From: Luidia sarsii
Lineage: Eukaryota > Echinodermata > Asteroidea > Paxillosida > Luidiidae
Direction of reading: 5' to 3'
Length of the DNA stretch: 64,000 nt
NCBI GenBank assembly: GCA_949987565.1
Contig: OX465104.1
Span: forward strand, 12,892,300-12,956,299
Shown here one piece after another: positions 1 through 9,411 of the stretch. Position numbers and translations under genes: made by a program. Position 1 is the stretch's first letter. Each line of letters opens with the position of its first letter. The notes below the pieces were generated by a model. It had not been told where the DNA came from. It did not search any database and saw only the letters and a program-made list of their open reading frames with translations.

Positions 1-552
1 AAGACTTCAAACTATACGCAGTTCAATAGCAGTCGAGTGAGCGCGCTAACAATATGCTCCCATAGACTTGTCCAACGGCGCAAAGCCATGTCGGGCTGCA
101 GGAGTTGAACCTTAAAACTCCAAACAGGTTTCTTCACGGTTTTAATTCCTGCTGATCATTATGTAATATTTCTTAGATTTAAAACAACATTTGACTGTTG
201 CAAAATCGAAAAAAAAATGTCAGCAGTTATTTTTTTTAAATATAAACAAGAAAACTGATTTCAAAAAAGATATAAATTGCATCCACACTTAGTTTCATTC
301 TACATGAAAGTCGTCTCAGTGGCAAACAGCAAAAAAAACTAAATTTCGGAAAGTCTTTGGAAAAGAGGGTGAAAAAAAGATTTCTGACGGATATTTATAA
401 CACAAAGAAAATTTAATAAAGAAGAAAATCACCAAAAATATAGTAAGGAGACTGCCTGGAAATTATATAAGAAGGCAGAAAGTGTTCAAAAGTACCAGAG
501 TATTTCTCTTCTTGAGACAAACACTAAATAAAACAGATCAGTATAACGCGGT

Positions 553-3500
553 ATGCCGAAAAGCAACTCTACTTCCGCCGGTAGAAAAACTGCCATAGGT
601 TTGTGCACAGTGTCACTCAGGTTCGGAATTCGGCAGTTGAGACTTCCTTTTGGACGCGGTACAATGGCGGTCCCGAGCCAGCAGCTACTTTCAGCTCCCG
701 TATACTTGTGCACTGACGCGAGGCCGTGTCGTATTCCACGAGTTAAGACTTCAAACTATACGCAGTTCAATAGCAGTCGAGTGAGCGCGCTAACAATATG
801 CTCCCATAACCTTGTCCAACGGCGCAAAGCCATGTCGGGCTGCAGGAGTTGAACCTTAGAACTCCAAACAGGTTTCTTCACGGTTTTAAATCCTGCTGAT
901 CATCATGTAATATTTCTTAGGCTTAAAACAATATTTGACTGTTGCGAAATCGAAAAAAAAATGTCAGCAGTTGTTTTTTTTAAATATAAACAAGAAAACT
1001 GATTTCAAAAAAGATATAATTTGCATCCACACTAAGTTTCATTCTAAATGAAAGTCGTCTCAGTGGCAAACAGCAAAAAAACTCAATTTCGAAAAGTCTG
1101 TGGAAAAGAGGGTGAAAAAAACGATTTCTGGTGGAAATTTATAACACAAAGAAAATTTTATAAAGAAGAAAATCACCAAAAATATAGTAAGGAGACTGCC
1201 TGGAAATTATATAAGAAGGCAGAAAGTGTTCAAAAGTACCAGAGTATTTCTCTTCTTGAGACAAACACTAAATAAAACAGATCAGTATAACGCAATATGC
1301 CGAAAAGCAACTCTACTTGCGCCGGTTGAAAAACTGCCATAGGTTTGTGCACAGTGTCACTCAGGTTCGGAATTCGGCAGTTGAGACTTCCTTTTGTACG
1401 CGGTACAATGGCAGTCCCGAGCCGGCGGCTACTTTCAGCTCCCGTATACTTGTGCATTGACGCGAGGCCGTGTCGTATTCCACGAGTTAAGACTTCAAAC
1501 TATACACAGTTCAATAGCAGTCGAGTGAGCGCGCTAACAATATGCTCCCATAGACTTGTCCAACGGCGCAAAGCCATGTCGGGCTGCAGGAGTTGAACCT
1601 TAGAACTCCAAACAGGTTTCTTCAAGGTTTTAATTCCTGCTGATCATTATGTAATATTTCTTAGATTTAAAACAATATTTGACTGTTGCAAAATCGAAAA
1701 AAAAATGTCAGCAGTTATTTTTTTTAAATATAAACGAGAAAACTGATTTCAAAAAAGATATAAATTGCATCCACACTAAGTTTCATTCTACATGAAAGTC
1801 GTCTCAGTGGCAAACAGCAAAAAAAACTCAATTTCGGAAAGTCTTTGGAAAAGAGGGTGAAAAAAAGATTTCTGACGGATATTTATAACACAAAGAAAAT
1901 TTAATGAAAAAGAAAATCACCAAAAATATAGTAAGGAGACTGCCTGGAAATTATATAAGAAGGCAGAAAGTGTTCAAAAGTACCAGAGTATTTCTCTTCT
2001 TGAGACAAACACTAAATAAAACAGATCAGTATAACGCGGTATGCCGAAAAGCAACTCCGCTTGCGCCGGTAGAAAAACTGCCATAGGTTTGTGCACAGTG
2101 TCACTCAGATTCGGAATTCGGCAGTTGAGACTTCCTTTTGTACGCGGTACAATGGCGGTCCCGAGCCGGCGGCTACTTTCAGCTCCCGTATACTTGTGCA
2201 CTGACGCGAGGCCGTGTCGTATTCCACGAGTTAAGACTTCAAACTATACGCAGTTCAATAGCAGTCGAGTGAGCGCGCTAACAATATGCTCCCATAACCT
2301 TGTCCAACGGCGCAAAGCCATGTCGGGCTGCAGGAGTTGAACCTTAGAACTCCAAACAGGTTTCTTTACGGTTTTAATTCCTGCTGATCATTATGTAATA
2401 TTTCTTAGATTTAAAACAATATTTGACTGTTGCAAAATCGAAAAAAAAATGTCAGCAGTTATTTTTTTTAAATATAAACAAGAAAACTGATTTCAAAAAA
2501 GATATAACTTGCATCCACACTAAGTTTTATTCTAAATGAAAGTCGTCTCAGTGGCAAACAGCAAAAAAACTCAATTTCGAAAAGTCTCTGGAAAAGAGGG
2601 TAAAAAAAAACGATTTCTGGTGGAAATTTATAACACAAAGAAAATTTTATAAAGAAGAAAATCACCAAAAATATAGTAAGGAGACTGCCTGGAAATTATA
2701 TAAGAAGGCAGAAAGTGTTCAAAAGTACCAGAGTATTTCTCTTCTTGAGACAAACACTAAATAAAACAGATCAGTATAACGCGGTATGCCGAAAAGCAAC
2801 TCTACTTCCGCCGGTAGAAAAACTGCCATAGGTTTGTGCACAGTGTCACTCAGGTTCGGAATTCGGCAGTTGAGACTTCCTTTTGTACGCGGTACAATGG
2901 CGGTCCCGAGCCAGCAGCTTCTTTCAGCTCCCGTATACTTGTGCACTGACGCGAGGCCGTGTCGTATTCCACGAGTTAAGACTTCAAACTATACGCAGTT
3001 CAATAGCAGTCGAGTGAGCGCGCTAACAATATGCTCCCATAACCTTGTCCAACGGCGCAAAGCCATGTCGGGCTGCAGGAGTTGAACCTTAGAACTCCAA
3101 ACAGGTTTCTTTACGGTTTTAATTCCTGCTGATCATTATGTAATATTTCTTAGATTTAAAACAATATTTGACTGTTGCAAAATCGAAAAAAAAATGTCAG
3201 CAGTTATTTTTATTAAATATAAACAAGAAAACTGATTTCAAAAAAGATATAATTTGCATCCACACTAAGTTTCATTCTAAATGAAAGTCGTCTCAGTGGC
3301 AAACAGCAAAAAAACTCAATTTCGAAAAGTCTGTGGAAAAGAGGGTGAAAAAAACGATTTCTGGTGGAAATTTATAACACAAAGAAAATTTTATAAAGAA
3401 GAAAATCACCAAAAATATAGTAAGGAGACTGCCTGGAAATTATATAAGAAGGCAGAAAGTGTTCAAAAGTACCAGAGTATTTCTCTTCTTGAGACAAACA

Positions 3501-5018
3501 CTAAATAAAACAGATCAGTATAACGCAATATGCCGAAAAGCAACTCTACTTGCGCCGGTAGAAAAACTGCCATAGGTTTGTGCACAGTGTCACTCAGGTT
3601 CGGAATTCGGCAGTTGAGACTTCCTTTTGTACGCGGTACAATGGCAGTCCCGAGCCGGCGGCTACTTTCAGCTCCCGTATACTTGTGCACTGACGCGAGG
3701 CCGTGTCGTATTCCACGAGTTAAGACTTCAAACTATACACAGTTCAATAGCAGTCGAGTGAGCGCGCTAACAATATGCTCCCATAGACTTGTCCAACGGC
3801 GCAAAGCCATGTCGGGCTGCAGGAGTTGAACCTTAGAACTCCAAACAGGTTTCTTCAAGGTTTTAATTCCTGCTGATCATTATGTAATATTTCTTAGATT
3901 TAAAACAATATTTGACTGTTGCAAAATCGAAAAAAAAATGTCAGCAGTTATTTTTTTAAAATATAAACAAGAAAACTGATTTCAAAAAAGATATAAATTG
4001 CATCCACACTAAGTTTCATTCTACATGAAAGTCGTCTCAGTGGCAAACAGCAAAAAAAACTCAATTTCGGAAAGTCTTTGGAAAAGAGGGTGAAAAAAAG
4101 ATTTCTGACGGATATTTATAACACAAAGAAAATTTAATGAAAAAGAAAATCACCAAAAATATAGTAAGGAGACTGCCTGGAAATTATATAAGAAGGCAGA
4201 AAGTGTTCAAAAGTACCAGAGTATTTCTCTTCTTGAGACAAACACTAAATAAAACAGATCAGTATAACGCGGTATGCCGAAAAGCAACTCCGCTTGCGCC
4301 GGTAGAAAAACTGCCATAGGTTTGTGCACAGTGTCACTCAGATTCGGAATTCGGCAGTTGAGACTTCCTTTTGTACGCGGTACAATGGCGGTCCCGAGCC
4401 GGCGGCTACTTTCAGCTCCCGTATACTTGTGCACTGACGCGAGGCCGTGTCGTATTCCACGAGTTAAGACTTCAAACTATACGCAGTTCAATAGCAGTCG
4501 AGTGAGCGCGCTAACAATATGCTCCCATAACCTTGTCCAACGGCGCAAAGCCATGTCGGGCTGCAGGAGTTGAACCTTAGAACTCCAAACAGGTTTCTTT
4601 ACGGTTTTAATTCCTGCTGATCATTATGTAATATTTCTTAGATTTAAAACAATATTTGACTGTTGCAAAATCGAAAAAAAAATGTCAGCAGTTATTTTTT
4701 TTAAATATAAACAAGAAAACTGATTTCAAAAAAGATATAATTTGCATCCACACTAAGTTTCATTCTAAATGAAAGTCGTCTCAGTGGCAAACAGCAAAAA
4801 AACTCAATTTCGAAAAGTCTCTGGAAAAGAGGGTAAAAAAAACCGATTTCTGGTGGAAATTTATAACACAAAGAAAATTTTATAAAGAAGAAAATCACCA
4901 AAAATATAGTAAGGAGACTGCCTGGAAATTATATAAGAAGGCAGAAAGTGTTCAAAAGTACCAGAGTATTTCTCTTCTTGAGACAAACACTAAATAAAAC
5001 AGATCAGTATAACGCGGT
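553..5018. repeat. Trimer higher-order repeat, two copies
   Basis: Units at 553, 1297 and 2041 correspond to 2786, 3530 and 4274, offset 2233. Shared rare variants include CCAGCAGCT in the first unit, AACGCAATATGCC and CTCTACTTGC in the second, and GATTCGG with CATAACCTTG in the third. The copies are mosaic: the AT-rich half of the first unit carries the GGCTTAAAAC subtype in one copy only. Confidence 0.75.
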
Positions 5019-7252
5019 ATGCCGAAAAGCAACTCCGCTTGCGCCGGTAGAAAAACTGCCATAGGTTTGTGCACAGTGTCACTCAGATTCGGAATTCGGC
5101 AGTTGAGACTTCCTTTTGTACGCGGTACAATGGCGGTCCCGAGCCGGCGGCTACTTTCAGCTCCTGTATACTTGTGCACTGACGCGAGGCCGTGTCGTAT
5201 TCCACGAGTTAAGACTTCAAACTATACGCAGTTCAATAGCAGTCGAGTGAGCGCGCTAACAATATGCTCCCATAACCTTGTCCAACGGCGCAAAGCCATG
5301 TCGGGCTGCAGGAGTTGAACCTTAGAACTCCAAACAGGTTTCTTTACGGTTTTAATTCCTGCTGATCATTATGTAATATTTCTTAGATTTAAAACAATAT
5401 TTGACTGTTGCAAAATCGAAAAAAAAATGTCAGCAGTTATTTTTTTTAAATATAAACAAGAAAACTGATTTCAAAAAAGATATAAATTGCATCCACACTA
5501 AGTTTCATTCTACATGAAAGTCGTCTCAGTGGCAAACAGCAAAAAAAACTCAATTTCGGAAAGTCTTTGGAAAAGAGGTTGAAAAAAAGATTTCTGACGG
5601 ATATTTATAACACAAAGAAAATTTAATGAAAAAGAAAATCACCAAAAATATAGTAAGGAGACTGCCTGGAAATTATATAAGAAGGCAGAAAGTGTTCAAA
5701 AGTACCAGAGTATTTCTCTTCTTGAGACAAACACTAAATAAAACAGATCAGTATAACGCGGTATGCCGAAAAGCAACTCCGCTTGCGCCGGTAGAAAAAC
5801 TGCCATAGGTTTGTGCACAGTGTCACTCAGATTCGGAATTCGGCAGTTGAGACTTCCTTTTGTACGCGGTACAATGGCGGTCCCGAGCCGGCGGCTACTT
5901 TCAGCTCCCGTATACTTGTGCACTGACGCGAGGCCGTGTCGTATTCCACGAGTTAAGACTTCAAACTATACGCAGTTCAATAGCAGTCGAGTGAGCGCGC
6001 TAACAATATGCTCCCATAACCTTGTCCAACGGCGCAAAGCCATGTCGGGCTGCAGGAGTTGAACCTTAGAACTCCAAACAGGTTTCTTTACGGTTTTAAT
6101 TCCTGCTGATCATTATGTAATATTTCTTAGATTTAAAACAATATTTGACTGTTGCAAAATCGAAAAAAAAATGTCAGCAGTTATTTTTTTTAAATATAAA
6201 CAAGAAAACTGATTTCAAAAAAGATATAATTTGCATCCACACTAAGTTTCATTCTAAATGAAAGTCGTCTCAGTGGCAAACAGCAAAAAAACTCAATTTC
6301 GAAAAGTCTCTGGAAAAGAGGGTAAAAAAAACCGATTTCTGGTGGAAATTTATAACACAAAGAAAATTTTATAAAGAAGAAAATCACCAAAAATATAGTA
6401 AGGAGACTGCCTGGAAATTATATAAGAAGGCAGAAAGTGTTCAAAAGTACCAGAGTATTTCTCTTCTTGAGACAAACACTAAATAAAACAGATCAGTATA
6501 ACGCGGTATGCCGAAAAGCAACTCCGCTTGCGCCGGTAGAAAAACTGCCATAGGTTTGTGCACAGTGTCACTCAGATTCGGAATTCGGCAGTTGAGACTT
6601 CCTTTTGTACGCGGTACAATGGCGGTCCCGAGCCGGCGGCTACTTTCAGCTCCTGTATACTTGTGCACTGACGCGAGGCCGTGTCGTATTCCACGAGTTA
6701 AGACTTCAAACTATACGCAGTTCAATAGCAGTCGAGTGAGCGCGCTAACAATATGCTCCCATAACCTTGTCCAACGGCGCAAAGCCATGTCGGGCTGCAG
6801 GAGTTGAACCTTAGAACTCCAAACAGGTTTCTTTACGGTTTTAATTCCTGCTGATCATTATGTAATATTTCTTAGATTTAAAACAATATTTGACTGTTGC
6901 AAAATCGAAAAAAAAATGTCAGCAGTTATTTTTTTAAAATATAAACAAGAAAACTGATTTCAAAAAAGATATAATTTGCATCCACACTAAGTTTCATTCT
7001 AAATGAAAGTCGTCTCAGTGGCAAACAGCAAAAAAACTCAATTTCGAAAAGTCTCTGGAAAAGAGGGTAAAAAAAAACGATTTCTGGTGGAAATTTATAA
7101 CACAAAGAAAATTTTATAGAGAAGAAAATCACCAAAAATATAGTAAGGAGACTGCCTGGAAATTATATAAGAAGGCAGAAAGTGTTCAAAAGTACCAGAG
7201 TATTTCTCTTCTTCAGACAAACACTAAATAAAACAGATCAGTATAACGCGGT
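4274..7252. repeat. Dimer higher-order repeat, two copies
   Basis: Units 4274+5019 repeat as 5763+6508 (offset 1489). The second unit of each pair carries the rare CTCCTGTATAC (near 5162 and 6652). The AT-rich half of the first unit of each pair has the rare AAAAACCGATTTC (near 4845 and 6330). Confidence 0.75.
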
Positions 7253-8775
7253 ATGCCGAAAAGCAACTCTGCTTGCGCTGGTAGAAAAACTGCCATAGGT
7301 TTGTGCACAGTGTCACTCAGGTTCGGAATTCGGCAGTTGAGTCTTCCTTTTGTACGCGGTACAATGGCGGTCCCGAGCCGGCGGCTACTTTCAGCTCCCG
7401 TATACTTGTGCACTGACGCGAGGCCGTGTCGTATTCCACGAGTTAAGACTTCAAACTATACGCAGTTCAATAGCAGTCGAGTGAGCGCGCTAACAATATG
7501 CTCCCATAGACTTGTCCAACGGCGCAAAGCCATGTCGGGCTGCAGGAGTTGAACCTTAGAACTCCAATTAGGTTTCTTCACGGTTTTAATTCCTGCTGAT
7601 CATTATGTAATATTTCTTAGATTTAAAACAATATTTGACTGTTGCAAAATCGAAAAAAAAATGTCAGCAGTTATTTTTTTTAAATATAAACAAGAAAACT
7701 GATTTCAAAAAAGATATAAATTGCATCCACACTAAGTTTCATTCTACATGAAAGTCGTCTCAGTGGCAAACAGCAAAAAAAACTCAATTTCGGAAAGTCT
7801 TTGGAAAAGAGGGTGAAAAAAAGATTTCTGACGGATATTTATAACACAAAGAAAATTTAATGAAAAAGAAAATCACCAAAAATATAGTAAGGAGACTGCC
7901 TGGAAATTATATAAGAAGGCAGAAAGTGTTCAAAAGTACCAGAGTATTTCTCTTCTTGAGACAAACACTAAATAAAACAGATCAGTATAACGCGGTATGC
8001 CGAAAAGCAACTCCGCTTGCGCCGGTAGAAAAACTGCCATAGGTTTGTGCACAGTGTCACTCAGATTCGGAATTCGGCAGTTGAGACTTCCTTTTGTACG
8101 CGGTACAATGGCGGTCCCGAGCCGGCGGCTACTTTCAGCTCCCGTATACTTGTGCACTGACGCGAGGCCGTGTCGTATTCCACGAGTTAAGACTTCAAAC
8201 TATACGCAGTTCAATAGCAGTCGAGTGAGCGCGCTAACAATATGCTCCCATAACCTTGTCCAACGGCGCAAAGCCATGTCGGGCTGCAGGAGTTGAACCT
8301 TAGAACTCCAAACAGGTTTCTTTACGGTTTTAATTCCTGCTGATCATTATGTAATATTTCTTAGATTTAAAACAATATTTGACTGTTGCAAAATCGAAAA
8401 AAAAATGTCAGCAGTTATTTTTTTTAAATATAAACAAGAAAACTGATTTCAAAAAAGATATAAATTGCATCCACACTAAGTTTCATTCTACATGAAAGTC
8501 GTCTCAGTGGCAAACAGCAAAAAAAACTCAATTTCGGAAAGTCTTTGGAAAAGAGGGTGAAAAAAAGATTTCTGACGGATATTTATAACACAAAGAAAAT
8601 TTAATGAAAAAGAAAATCACCAAAAATATAGTAAGGAGACTGCCTGGAAATTATATAAGAAGGCAGAAAGTGTTCAAAAGTACCAGAGTATTTCTCTTCT
8701 TGAGACAAACACTAAATAAAACAGATCAGTATAACGCGGTATGCCGAAAAGCAACTCCGCTTGCGCCGGTAGAAA

Positions 8776-8881
8776 AACTGCCATAGGTTTGTGCACAGTG
8801 TCACTCAGATTCGGAATTCGGCAGTTGAGACTTCCTTTTGTACGCGGTACAATGGCGGTCCCGAGCCGGCGGCTACTTTCA
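8776..8881. repeat. 106-bp subunit A inside the monomer
   Basis: First of at least three diverged tandem subunits in the GC-richer half. GTTGAGACTT at 8824 corresponds to GTTAAGACTT at 8930 in the next subunit (106 bp apart), and GTGCAC at 8791 to GTGCAC at 8896 (105 bp). Over 40 ungapped positions (8827-8866 against 8933-8972) I count 26 matches. A possible earlier subunit lies at about 8670-8775, sharing ACGCGGTA (8734 against 8842) and a TTGTGCAC-ending block, offset about 108. Confidence 0.65.
8838..8852. promoter_or_regulatory. 15-bp dyad TTGTACGCGGTACAA in the satellite
   Basis: Perfect 6-bp arms around GCG, present at this position in most monomers. It is damaged in a few, for example TTGGACGCGG near 649, TTGAACGCAGTACAA near 13302 and the GCGATACAA variants. 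It could be a protein-binding site; no factor is recognised. Confidence 0.35.
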
Positions 8882-8987
8882 GCTCCCGTATACTTGTGCA
8901 CTGACGCGAGGCCGTGTCGTATTCCACGAGTTAAGACTTCAAACTATACGCAGTTCAATAGCAGTCGAGTGAGCGCGCTAACAATAT
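8882..8987. repeat. 106-bp subunit B inside the monomer
   Basis: Second subunit. Its first 62 bases align without gaps to the next 106-bp block (8988-9049), starting from the shared GCTCCC. Hand-aligned with the commoner CATAGACTTG variant of that next block, 43 of 62 positions match. The shared frame includes ACTTGT, GCC.TGTCG and GAGTT. The spacing is exactly 106 at both ends of the alignment, so this is an old internal tandem duplication and not chance similarity. Confidence 0.7.
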
Positions 8988-9093
8988 GCTCCCATAACCT
9001 TGTCCAACGGCGCAAAGCCATGTCGGGCTGCAGGAGTTGAACCTTAGAACTCCAAACAGGTTTCTTTACGGTTTTAATTCCTGCTGATCATTA
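8988..9093. repeat. 106-bp subunit C inside the monomer
   Basis: Third subunit. It aligns with subunit B over its first ~62 bases and then fades into the AT-rich half, so its right end is set only by the 106-bp spacing. It holds the PstI site, the GGAGTT/AACTCC hairpin and, on the minus strand, an 11-base match to the pol III B-box consensus (9033-9043). Confidence 0.6.
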
Positions 9094-9384
9094 TGTAATA
9101 TTTCTTAGATTTAAAACAATATTTGACTGTTGCAAAATCGAAAAAAAAATGTCAGCAGTTATTTTTTTTAAATATAAACAAGAAAACTGATTTCAAAAAA
9201 GATATAAATTGCATCCACACTAAGTTTCATTCTACATGAAAGTCGTCTCAGTGGCAAACAGCAAAAAAACTCAATTTCGAAAAGTCTCTGGAAAAGAGGG
9301 TAAAAAAAAACGATTTCTGGTGGAAATTTATAACACAAAGAAAATTTTATAAAGAAGAAAATCACCAAAAATATAGTAAGGAGA

Positions 9385-9411
9385 CTGCCTGGAAATTATA
9401 TAAGAAGGCAG
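9385..9411. promoter_or_regulatory. TATATAAG in a hairpin loop, satellite
   Basis: CTGCCT and AGGCAG arms enclose a 15-base loop holding TATATAAG (9397-9404). The motif recurs in nearly every monomer, about 89 bp before the next phase mark. It could serve as a TATA element for satellite transcription; no transcript evidence is available. Confidence 0.3.

Noticed and set aside
553..852. Recurrent 99-codon sense frame and overlapping 75-codon antisense frame in most satellite units, plus 60-, 66- and 83-codon frames
   Set aside because: They recur because the monomers are copies of each other. Changes between units are often amino-acid altering (RL/NL, RL/SL/FRL, SG/SV), some units lose the start or gain a stop, and the two strands are open equally. 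There is no sign of coding constraint.
8800..8870. CENP-B box
   Set aside because: TTCGGAATTCGG and the CCCGAG region each miss essential positions of the TTCGNNNNANNCGGG core on both strands.
9033..9105. tRNA gene on the minus strand of the satellite
   Set aside because: Apart from the B-box match there is no A box, no T stem and no acceptor pairing.
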